From NCBI GenBank assembly GCA_025449595.1, contig JANWJC010000221.1:1-43558 (forward strand): 43,558 nt of DNA, read 5' to 3'. This stretch comes from Acidobacteriota bacterium. GTDB taxonomy: Bacteria > Actinomycetota > Actinomycetes > S36-B12 > CAIYMF01. The notes under the pieces are model-generated. The model ran no database searches. It worked only from the letters and a program-made list of their open reading frames with translations, and had not been told where the DNA came from. Every line of letters begins with the position of its first letter. The first letter of the stretch is position 1. Both the position numbers and the translations under genes were made by a program. Shown here piece after piece: positions 18,562-28,063 of this stretch.

Positions 18562-19482
18562 TTAGACGCTCGGGATCCCCAGGCCCGCAGCGCCCGGTTT
18601 GGACTGGGTCAGGTCGAGCCCGCTGCGAGCCAGCCACTCCAGCGAAATCTGGGCCCGGCGGACCTTCTCCCGGGCGATGAGCTCGGCGTCCTGTTGCAGG
18701 TGCATGCCGGATGGGTACAGAGACCGGGAGTTACGGAGTCCGAACTTGACGTACAGCGGCGCCGCGACCCGGACCAGATCGCCTACCTGCTCACCACGTA
18801 CCATCCCACCCAACCCGTCGGGGGCCTCGACGTACAGATCCAAGGGGAGCTCGGTGACGGCTCGCATCTCGGCTAGTTCCGCCAAGGTGAGGTCGGTGGG
18901 CAGGTTCACGGTGCTGGCCCCGAGCTCCTGGAGCAGGACCAGGGTTGCGGGGTTGGATGGCGCTGCTGTTGCAGAGACTTTCCATACGATCTCGGCAGGC
19001 AGTTGCCCGGCGCTCTGCGCGCGGGTGAGCAGTCGCAAAAGCCCTAGGTCGGCCACGAGGAAGCCCCGGATGCCGCAGTCCGCGGCCCTAAGCACGTCGT
19101 CAACGGCATACTTGAGCTGTCGTAGGCCTCGCACTCCCCCGGCAAGCGCCGCTCCATCCTTGGCCCGGGCGGTCGCGGACAGACCCCATTCCTCCCGTGG
19201 CCCCACGAACAATGACACTTCCAGCCCGGCCTCAGAGGCAAGTGCGGACATTTCGCGTAGCTCTGCCTCGGTGTGCATCATCGCGCCACTGCCCTGAGAC
19301 ACGCGGTTGATGACGACACCGCGACGCTGTGCCTCCTCGAGGACCGCTGTCAAGACACCAGGGCCTTCGACAGACGGAATCTCGATACGGAAGTTCGCCC
19401 CGTCCGGGAACATCTGGGCGCTGGCGGGCGAATCGGCCTCCTGGGCGATACCTGCTGCCCGGAGTAGTTCAGTGGCGCGCAT
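18562..19482 (-). CDS. U32-peptidase-like TIM-barrel protein of uncertain function
   Basis: 'FRIEIPSVEGPGVLTAVLEEAQRRGVVINRVSQGSGAMM', 'DLYVEAPDGLGGMVRGEQ', 'YVKFGLRNSRSLYPSGMHL'; ATG 19482 with good RBS. Confidence 0.55.
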   Translation of the reverse strand: MRATELLRAAGIAQEADSPASAQMFPDGANFRIEIPSVEGPGVLTAVLEEAQRRGVVINRVSQGSGAMMHTEAELREMSALASEAGLEVSLFVGPREEWGLSATARAKDGAALAGGVRGLRQLKYAVDDVLRAADCGIRGFLVADLGLLRLLTRAQSAGQLPAEIVWKVSATAAPSNPATLVLLQELGASTVNLPTDLTLAELAEMRAVTELPLDLYVEAPDGLGGMVRGEQVGDLVRVAAPLYVKFGLRNSRSLYPSGMHLQQDAELIAREKVRRAQISLEWLARSGLDLTQSKPGAAGLGIPSV

Positions 19483-19493
19483 CGAGTGTCCTC

Positions 19494-20633
19494 TCACGCC
19501 GCGTCAACGAGCACTCCCGGCCGCGCCGGAAGTTGCTCGTCAGCCAGCGGCCAGTCGGTGGTCATGGTGATCGGCTCCGGTGTCTCGGTCGCCGTCAGGT
19601 AGGTGTCCTCATCCTTTGCCCCACCGGAGACGCTGGGATTCCATGCCACCGCACAGCCGACGGGCAGCGTGATGTCAATCCAGGGGCTAGTGGTTTGGGT
19701 CGGCGCGATCTCGAACTCCCGCTGTGCGTATCCGATGGGGCCGCCTTGGTAGTGCTGGCGCCAGTGCCCTTCTGCGTTCTCCGCAGCGTAGGCGGCCTCG
19801 AGCTCGGTCATGACCGACCTGATCGTCTCCCCGGGAGACGAGGCGGCGAGCAGGCGCCGGTGGATGCGTCGTGTGGCGGCGAGGCCCGCCGTCAGTTCAG
19901 CGCCGATGCCGCCAGCGCAGGCGTAGCGGGTCAGTGCGACGTGCAGGCCGTTCCGGGACGCCACCAGCACGGCCATGACCAGATTGTGCAGCCTGTCCCC
20001 GACCGCTACTGGATGGCGGAAGTGGCGTACCCGCTCATCTCCGCCCACGAGCAGAACCGGCGCCTGGGCGCCGACCCGCTCCACTGCGGCCGCGATCGAT
20101 GCGGCGACGTCGCGGTCCCGGTCCCCAGGGCGCCACGCCCAGAGCGCGTCTTGCACCGCACCGCTGGCATCGCGGCCAAGGGAGCGCATCTGCTCCTGCT
20201 CCGGCTCGGACAACGCGAGGCGGGCCTGGGTCAGGGGGACGGTGAGGTCATGTGCGAACGCGGGATGACCGTCTGATCCAAGGTCCGCGCACGATGTGCC
20301 GAGATACTCAGACGCCGCTTGGAGGAAGGCCTCCGGATCCCACCAGGGGACGGTGAGCACTTCCATCTCATGGCTCGCGGGCGCGTACTCAGCCAGCAAA
20401 CGCGGCGCCTCGACCTCAGTGGTGATCAGCGCAGTCCGCTTGTCGCTCACCACGGCCCAGACCACGTCGACAGTTGCTGTCCGGTCGATCGGCGGGTTCA
20501 TCCCGCCGGTTACCCAGGCGACCATGCCAGGTCGGGTAAGCACGACACCCGGAAGGGCAGCGCTGTGAGCGACGGCGCGCGCGCGACCGATGGCACCGGC
20601 CTCGCGCGGCGATCGATCAGCAGAGCTATTCAT
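19494..20633 (-). CDS. M24 (pita-bread fold) peptidase-like protein
   Basis: 'MNSSADRSPREAGAIGRARAVAHSAALPGVVLTRPGMVAWVTGG...HYQGGPIGYAQREFEIAPTQTTSPWIDITLPVGCAVAWNPSVSGGAKDEDTYL'; start 20633 inside ORF to 20795. Confidence 0.75.
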   Translation of the reverse strand: MNSSADRSPREAGAIGRARAVAHSAALPGVVLTRPGMVAWVTGGMNPPIDRTATVDVVWAVVSDKRTALITTEVEAPRLLAEYAPASHEMEVLTVPWWDPEAFLQAASEYLGTSCADLGSDGHPAFAHDLTVPLTQARLALSEPEQEQMRSLGRDASGAVQDALWAWRPGDRDRDVAASIAAAVERVGAQAPVLLVGGDERVRHFRHPVAVGDRLHNLVMAVLVASRNGLHVALTRYACAGGIGAELTAGLAATRRIHRRLLAASSPGETIRSVMTELEAAYAAENAEGHWRQHYQGGPIGYAQREFEIAPTQTTSPWIDITLPVGCAVAWNPSVSGGAKDEDTYLTATETPEPITMTTDWPLADEQLPARPGVLVDAA

Positions 20634-20647
20634 ACTCTTTACCCCTC

Positions 20648-20664
20648 GTTCGGTATGGCCGAAC
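20648..20664. promoter_or_regulatory. Candidate IclR operator, copy 1: GTTCGG-TATGG-CCGAAC
   Basis: Perfect 6-bp arms, N5 spacer, just upstream of the M24-like gene. Confidence 0.6.
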
Positions 20665-20855
20665 CGCCATCGGCAGCGCCGCACACAATTGCGAGGACAG
20701 CAGAGCAGCCCGCTGGTGGCAGTGTCAAGCATGTCGGTGTAACGATCCGGTTTGGCCACAACGTGATTCGATGCCGGGGCTCCCCATAGGGCCATGGTGC
20801 CCCAAGATGTCGGGGTTGCAGTCGACTCATTGATCGTTCGCTGTGACCACGCTAT

Positions 20856-20872
20856 GTTCGGTGGTACCGAAC
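20856..20872. promoter_or_regulatory. Candidate IclR operator, copy 2: GTTCGG-TGGTA-CCGAAC
   Basis: Same arms and spacing as copy 1, 13 nt upstream of the iclR-like start. Confidence 0.65.
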
Positions 20873-20885
20873 CGAGAGGGATGTC

Positions 20886-21728
20886 GTGGCAGCTCTGGCA
20901 GGAACCCCACCGTCGAACGCAACCGGCCTGGACTCTGTCGCGCCGCGCTACACCGTCGGCAGCGTGGCCAAGGCAACGCGTCTGCTCGACCTAGTGTCGG
21001 ACGCTCCCCTGGACGGGTTGACCGTGACCGAGCTCGCCCGCGGGTTACAGACATCCAAGAGCACGGCGTTCGCACTGGCCCGCACGCTGGCCGACCGGGG
21101 CTACTTGCGTCCGGTCGATCCCGGTCCCCGCTACCAGCTCGGGTTGACACTGGTGCGCCTCGGAGATGTCGCGGCCAACCAACAGCCACTACGTCAACTG
21201 TGCCAGCCGATCCTGCACAACCTGAGCACCAGCACGGCACTTACGACGCGGGTGGCGATCAACGACGGCGGGCAGCCCGTCTTCATCGAACGTGTCGATG
21301 CCCCCGGCACAATCCGGTTCCACACCCCGCTCGGAATACCGGAGCTGGCGCACGTCAGCTCGGCCGGCAAGGCGATCCTGTCGACATTCACCGACGAGCA
21401 GGTCAAAGAGTTCGTCACCGTTCACGAGATGGTCCGGCGGACGCCCAAGACCATCGTGACCCTGGAAGATCTGCTCGCGGACCTGACCATCACCCGACGA
21501 CGCAACTACGCGGTCGATGATGAGGAGGATGTCGAAGGAGTCTTCTGCATCGGTGCGGCATTCTTCGATCACACCGGGACCTGCGCGGGCGCCGTGAGCG
21601 CCACCGGGATCAAGCGCGACCTCGCCCCGCGCGAAGTCGACGATATCGGTCGGGCAGTGGCCGCGGCGGCCGGCCAGGTGACAGCGCTGCTGCGCGGTAC
21701 ACCACCACCTGCAACGGACCCGCGATGA
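20886..21728 (+). CDS. IclR family transcriptional regulator
   Basis: 'SVAKATRLLDLVSDAPLDGLTVTELARGLQTSKSTAFALARTLADRGYLRP', 'HVSSAGKAILSTF'; GTG start with GAGAGGG RBS. Confidence 0.92.
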   Translation: MAALAGTPPSNATGLDSVAPRYTVGSVAKATRLLDLVSDAPLDGLTVTELARGLQTSKSTAFALARTLADRGYLRPVDPGPRYQLGLTLVRLGDVAANQQPLRQLCQPILHNLSTSTALTTRVAINDGGQPVFIERVDAPGTIRFHTPLGIPELAHVSSAGKAILSTFTDEQVKEFVTVHEMVRRTPKTIVTLEDLLADLTITRRRNYAVDDEEDVEGVFCIGAAFFDHTGTCAGAVSATGIKRDLAPREVDDIGRAVAAAAGQVTALLRGTPPPATDPR

Positions 21729-22747
21729 AGGCTCTGGTTGTGCGCGAGCCCGGTCAGATCACACTAGAGGAGTATCCCGGTCCCGTTCAGGTGCCCGGAT
21801 CGGTCCTGATCCGACCCGTCGTCGTCGGCATGTGCGGAACTGATCTCGAGATCATCGACGGTCACATCGATCCCGCCTACGTTCACCGACCAGTGGTCCT
21901 TGGACATGAGTGGAGTGGCGTGGTCGTCGACGGGACCGATGCCCCCGAGTCGCCCCCGGTAGGCACCCGGGTCGTCGTGGAGGGCATCGTTCCGTGCCGC
22001 CACTGCGCGGCATGCGTCGCCGGGGATACCAACCTCTGCCAGACCTACGAGGAGTTCGGCTTCACCCGCGACGGAGCGGCAGCCGAGCTGTTGTCGGCGC
22101 CCAGCGAGTTGGTCCATGCGCTCGCGCCGGAAGTCTCCCTGGAGTCCGGTGCCCTGGTCGAACCCGCCTCCGTGGTACTTCGAGCTCTTTTGCGGGCAGC
22201 GCCACGGCCGGGCTTACGCATCCTTGTCGTGGGCGATGGAACTGTCGCGCTTTTGGCAGCCACACTGGCCCGGCTCTGGTCGCCGGCCTCCGTGACGATG
22301 TTGGGCGCCCGGCCGGACCAGCACATACTGGCAAGTGCGGCTGGTGTCGATACCTTCGTACTGGATTCGTCGTCAGCTGGCGGCGGCTACGACCTCGTGA
22401 TCGAAGCGGCTGGCGCGGCATCCGCAGTCGAAACCGCCATGGGTGCGGCGAGGCGTGGCGGACGCGTCGTGCTGCTCGGTCTGGCCGGGAACAACATCAC
22501 CGCACCTCTTCGCATCGATGATGTCGTCAACGGAGATCTGACCGTCAGCGGAAGCTTCGCATACACCTCAAGCACCTTTCGCACGGTAGTGGACCTCCTG
22601 AACACTGGTCGACTCACTCTCGACTTCCTGGTGACCCATCGCTTCCCACTGACACAGTGGGAGTCCGCCCTCGCCGCACTACGCTCCCCCACAGGAACCC
22701 GGGGAAAGATCCTTTTGGATATCAGCCCCTCACCGACGAAGAAGTGA
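21725..22747 (+). CDS. Zinc-binding alcohol/polyol dehydrogenase (medium-chain, sorbitol/threonine-DH-like)
   Basis: 'GMCGTDLEIIDGH...VLGHEWSGVVVDG...CRHCAACVAGDTNLCQTYEEFGF'; overlaps the iclR-like stop by 4 nt. Confidence 0.9.
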   Translation: MKALVVREPGQITLEEYPGPVQVPGSVLIRPVVVGMCGTDLEIIDGHIDPAYVHRPVVLGHEWSGVVVDGTDAPESPPVGTRVVVEGIVPCRHCAACVAGDTNLCQTYEEFGFTRDGAAAELLSAPSELVHALAPEVSLESGALVEPASVVLRALLRAAPRPGLRILVVGDGTVALLAATLARLWSPASVTMLGARPDQHILASAAGVDTFVLDSSSAGGGYDLVIEAAGAASAVETAMGAARRGGRVVLLGLAGNNITAPLRIDDVVNGDLTVSGSFAYTSSTFRTVVDLLNTGRLTLDFLVTHRFPLTQWESALAALRSPTGTRGKILLDISPSPTKK

Positions 22748-23096
22748 TCAGCTCCGGCCGGCTCATCCCGCCAACCTCGAGGCATGTGCCCTGCACTGGA
22801 GGTAGCGATCCGGCGCCGGTGGACTGGGATGGTTTAGGGGTGCCTAATCAAGGTCGACGGACTGCGTCGCCGAGTTGGTGCCGACGGTCGCCCACACGGT
22901 GTCAAGCACAGGTACTGCGCACGTTACGCGTTGCCCCGAGCCTGCCGGATCGACGGTGTCGTGCAGGTGTGACGAGACGATCAGCGGGTCCGCGCCAGGC
23001 CAGAAGGTCGATGGGGTCGAGGGTCGACAGCTTGCGGGGGCCGCATGCGGATCACCCGCAAGACCCACCTTCAGCGCCCCGGACCGCGGCTTCCGC

Positions 23097-24005
23097 TCAG
23101 GTCTCGAGGAAGGTGACCTTGCGCAGGCGATCGAACAGCCTGTCGACCTCACGAGTCGTCTCCGCGTCGAGAATCAGACCGACCGGGCCGCGGGAGAAGG
23201 TGTTGGTCAGGACACCCTGACGCTTGAGCAAATGCTTCTGGACGGATACGAACGCGTCGAGACTGGTGTGCATGGAAACGAGAGTGCACAGCGCGCCGTG
23301 CAGCGCCGCGACGCGTTCATGGTCGCCGCCATTGAGCGCCTTCCAAAGTGCGACCAGCGCCCAGACCACATCGGGGCCCGGCATCGTGCCGACGATGCCC
23401 CGCCGGAAGCTGTCCACCAGGGCCAGGCCACCCGTCCCCTCGAAGATCGAGGCACCCCCGCCGGTGGCATCGCGCAACTCGCTCAGACGCTGCCCGATTG
23501 GAGGGGACTCGGGTTTGAACAATGCTTGGTCTCCGTATTCGACGTATAGGCGGGCTTGGAGGTCCACGGACAGCGAGCGTCCCATATAGCCGCTCGCGTC
23601 CTGGACCACGACCGGAATGTCGATGGCCTCGATGATGCCCGAGTAGTAGCGCAGGATCTCGTCATCGGAGGCAGCCGTCGCCACCGGCGGGATCGCCATG
23701 ACAGCGGTGGCACCGCTGACCTGCGCCGATCGTGCGTGCCGAATCGCGGTATGCAGACTCTCCGCACCCACGCTGGTGGTTACCGTGCCTCGACCGGCCG
23801 TGAACTCGCACATCGCCGCCGCGAGACTGTCGCGCTCCTCGCTGCTCAGGCGCAGGGCCTCCGACACCATCCCCATGACAAGGCCATCCGCCCCCTGTTC
23901 GAGGACCCAATCGATCTGGTGCTGAAGCGGGCCGAGGTCGATCTCGCCTTCGGCCGTAAACGGGGTCGCGAGGACAGGCAGAACCCCCGCAAGAGTAACG
24001 GACAT
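23097..24005 (-). CDS. Dihydrodipicolinate synthase (DapA) family aldolase/dehydratase
   Basis: 'MSVTLAGVLPVLATPFTAEGEIDLGPLQHQIDWVLEQGADGLVMGMVSEALRLSSEER'; Schiff-base lysine candidate in 'ALFKPE'. Confidence 0.88.
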   Translation of the reverse strand: MSVTLAGVLPVLATPFTAEGEIDLGPLQHQIDWVLEQGADGLVMGMVSEALRLSSEERDSLAAAMCEFTAGRGTVTTSVGAESLHTAIRHARSAQVSGATAVMAIPPVATAASDDEILRYYSGIIEAIDIPVVVQDASGYMGRSLSVDLQARLYVEYGDQALFKPESPPIGQRLSELRDATGGGASIFEGTGGLALVDSFRRGIVGTMPGPDVVWALVALWKALNGGDHERVAALHGALCTLVSMHTSLDAFVSVQKHLLKRQGVLTNTFSRGPVGLILDAETTREVDRLFDRLRKVTFLET

Positions 24006-24372
24006 GATGAACTCCAGTTGCTGGCAGCAATTTCCCGGGTCAAGCCATGCACGATCGGTGGTCATGACCTGGTAGGCCACCACAGTACGACGCCCATGCG
24101 AGCGTCTGTTCAACATCGAGGAGCTTCAGCCGGTTCCGTGTTCCTCCCGAGGTGGCGGGGACTCGAGTCGCATCAGGGCATGATCAGGTTGGAGAGCCCG
24201 TCGGCGTGCCAGGGGTGTCGCGGTCCCGTTCGAGCTGGTGCCGGACCCGTTCAACTTGCCGCGAGTGCTGCGTCGTCCGTGTTGTCGCGATCCGCTAAGG
24301 TCGCGACGTCGGGCACCCGCCCGGCGATCGCCCCTCACTCGGATCGTCCGGCACGTTCCTGCCGGTGAAGGG

Positions 24373-25473
<1,101 letters not shown>

Positions 25474-25522
25474 CATCGAATCATCGCAATCGTGAGCGCG
25501 CCGCCCCGTGGAGCTCCAAGTA

Positions 25523-25545
25523 CCCCGCGTCAACATTCCGCGGGG
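25523..25545 (+). terminator. Hairpin 3' of ugpC, candidate terminator
   Basis: CCCCGCG-N9-CGCGGGG 50 nt after the stop; no T-tract. Confidence 0.4.
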
Positions 25546-25705
25546 GGCGTCAGCGTGCGCCACTTCCTTGTGATCCCATGACACTTAGTCAAGATCCAAT
25601 TCCCCATTCCTCGGATCATGAGAACCAACCCTATGGCCGGTCCATGTTGCCCGCGTGCGACGTCGTGAGGGATCCTTGCCGGTGCACGAACCGTTGCTGC
25701 CGTTA

Positions 25706-26620
25706 TCAGATGGCCGTGCACATGATTTCGAGAAATGGGTCCGGGTTGGTCCCCGCGTCGACGTGTTCGCGGCGCAGGGGTTCGACGCTGGCTTCGGGTG
25801 CTTGGGTGATCTTGTTGTGGATCTTCGCGTCGATGAGGTCAGGATTGTCACGGATGCTGTCAACGGGTATCGATGATCCCAGTGCGAGCACCTCGCCGGT
25901 CGTGTCCAGTCTGAGCAGGGTCAGCGACTCCCACACCGCGATGTCCTCACCGCTGCTGCTGGCCTCCAGCAGCAGCGCCGGAGTGCGTCCCGTGGGAGCT
26001 TCGAGACTCGTGATTGTCTGGAGCAGGTCCTGGACTCTGAGTAGGTCCAAGCGGACGCCGCCCACGGCTGGGCAGGGTGAGCGCAACGCCCGAAGTTGCT
26101 GATGTGCCGCCCGCCAGGCGTTGCCGCGGTGGGTGACCGCGTCAGCTTCGGCGTGTAGCCCCAGTTCGACGAGGCCGGTGCCGTTGGCGCGGGCGGTGGC
26201 CTGTAGTGATTGGTGGGCGGCCTCATTGACCAGCACGCCGACGGCGGCGAGGTCGGCCAACGTTGTGATGGATGCGTGCGGCTGGGTGGTGAGCTGCCAG
26301 GCAACCCGGGGCAGTCGGGCGAGTCGGTCTCCCAGTTCCAGAAGGGGGTCCTGTCGGCGGATCGGCGGCCGGGCCACCTCCAGCGCACAGTGGGTCCGGC
26401 TCCCTTCCTCCCACCGGATCATCGTCAAGAGCACGGACGGCGATGGCGGCCTCGAGAATCGCCCAACCTTCGGCCGAGAGGGTGTTCGTGCGATTCGGGC
26501 TCGCTCCGGCGACCCGGCTTCGCAGCACTAGTTGATCGCTGGTGCCGGCTACCCCCAAAGCGAGTCCGGCCAGTTCGACGTACACCCCCTGTCGCCCACT
26601 CCACACTCGCGTCGCTGACG
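25706..26620 (-). pseudogene. Hypothetical protein, apparently split by a frameshift
   Basis: 'GVYVELAGLALGVAGTSDQLVLRSRVAGASPNRTNTLSAEGWAILEAAIAVRAL' in one frame continues in another as 'LTMIRWEEGSRTHCALEVARPPIRRQDPLLELGDRLARLPRVAWQLTTQP...'. Confidence 0.45.
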
Positions 26621-26965
26621 GCCCCGACGAGACCGCATTCTTCGCACGGACGAGGGAGGGAAGGCGCCCCATCGAAGTACTCGAGTCCTGCGGCTGGCTC
26701 ACTGATCGCACCTGGTGCGCCCATGTCGTCTACGCCACACCAGACGAGATAGCCCTGCTCAGCCGGCGCGGTGTAGCCGTGGCACACTGCCCCAGCATGA
26801 CGCTCGTCGATGGTGGGCTACCCGGTGGACCGACACCGGTCCGCGAGCTGCTCGACGCTGGAGTAACAGTTGGCACCAGATGCGACGGTGCCACTGCCGC
26901 CGACCACCAGTCCATGCTGAACGTGGCGGGTCAGGACGGATCGACATTCATGGAAGTCCTCCCTG
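26590..26965 (+). pseudogene. Internal fragment of amidohydrolase (8-oxoguanine deaminase / TRZ-ATZ-like)
   Basis: 'RVADGPDETAFFARTREGRRPIEVLESCGWLTDRTWCAHVVYATPDEIALLSRRGVAVAHCPS...PVRELLDAGVTVGTRCDGATAADHQSM'. Confidence 0.7.
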
Positions 26966-26969
26966 TTGG

Positions 26970-28061
26970 CTACGTCTGGACTATGGCGAGTGCCTCGTCG
27001 ATCGGGAAGCCGTGGAGGCGGTTGCCGTCGCGGCCTTCCACGGTGTCGGCTTGGCACAGGGCGTTGAGGGCCGCTTCTTCGGAGGCTTCTGCGACGGCGT
27101 CGAAGATGAGGTCGAATGGTGATCCGTGGGTCCAGAATTGGCCTTCGATCATGACTTCGATTCCGAGGATGCCGTCGGTGGCTTCGCGGGGGATGCGTTG
27201 GGCTGTGGAGAAGGCTAGGAAGATTTCTCCGGAGCCGTCGTTTCCGACGCTGCCGGTGCGCCCGAGGCCGATGTCCACGCGGCGTGCCAGGCGGCGGAGC
27301 TGGTTGGGGTGCAGTGGTATGTCGGTGGCCACGACCGCGATGCAGGAGCCTTCCTTGTGGTGGTGGGGCATGTTGTCGGTGAGCTGTCGGCCGAGGTGGT
27401 GCCCGGCGATCTGCAGCTGCGGTCGGGTGCCGTAGTTCGTGTTCAGCAGAACCCCGATGGTGAAGTTGCGCGCTCCGATCTGGATTTGTCGGGAGGCGGT
27501 ACCAATGCCTCCCTTGAAGTCGAACATCTGGGTTCCGGTCCCGGCGCCTAGGACGCCCTCTTGCACCGGGCCGGTGCCGGCCGCGTCCAGGGCTGCGACG
27601 ACGTCGGCGGTGGTCAGGGTGGTGGCCCGGTTGTCGTTGAGGAATCCGTCGTCGCACTCGGCCACGACGGGCATGAGCACGTCGTCGGTGCCGACGGCCG
27701 GGTCCAGGTCACTCATGTACTTCACGCAGGCGTCGTAGGCGATGCCGAGGTTGGCGGTGTCGCAGAGCACGATGGGGGCTCCCATGAGTCCCCACTCGTG
27801 CAGCACGATGTCGCTGGTCATGATGCCGTACCCGTTGAACACGCTGGTGGCGGCGTAGACCCGTTCCCGGAACGGGTTTCCATCATGGGGCCAGATGGCG
27901 GTGGCGCCAGTGCGCGCGACGGCACCGTCGTCGTTCCATACCGTTGCCTGCCCGACCCGTACCCCAGCGACGTCGGTGATCGCGTTGAGGGGTCCGGGCT
28001 CCATCACGCCGACGGGGAAGCCGAGGTCGCGGGCTCGGCCGCGGCCGGTGGGAGGAGTCAT
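26970..28061 (-). CDS. P1 family peptidase (DmpA/L-aminopeptidase-like)
   Basis: 'PGPLNAITDVAGVRVGQATVW', 'GVLGAGTGTQMFDFKGGIGTASRQ', 'GSVGNDGSGEIFLAFST'; start 2 nt from the upstream stop. Confidence 0.92.
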   Translation of the reverse strand: MTPPTGRGRARDLGFPVGVMEPGPLNAITDVAGVRVGQATVWNDDGAVARTGATAIWPHDGNPFRERVYAATSVFNGYGIMTSDIVLHEWGLMGAPIVLCDTANLGIAYDACVKYMSDLDPAVGTDDVLMPVVAECDDGFLNDNRATTLTTADVVAALDAAGTGPVQEGVLGAGTGTQMFDFKGGIGTASRQIQIGARNFTIGVLLNTNYGTRPQLQIAGHHLGRQLTDNMPHHHKEGSCIAVVATDIPLHPNQLRRLARRVDIGLGRTGSVGNDGSGEIFLAFSTAQRIPREATDGILGIEVMIEGQFWTHGSPFDLIFDAVAEASEEAALNALCQADTVEGRDGNRLHGFPIDEALAIVQT

Positions 28062-28063
28062 GG

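Noticed and set aside
22844-23152. Minus-strand 102-aa ORF downstream of the DHDPS-family gene
   Set aside because: The 5' half overlaps the aldolase end in another frame; the tail ('STFWPGADPLIVSSHLHDTVDPAGSGQRV') looks protein-like but could not be assigned
26818-27657. 279-aa Arg-rich minus-strand ORF
   Set aside because: Alternate frame of the P1 peptidase gene
27859-27877. ACCCGTTCC-C-GGAACGGGT inverted repeat as operator
   Set aside because: Inside the P1 peptidase coding sequence; plausible chance palindrome with no regulatory context
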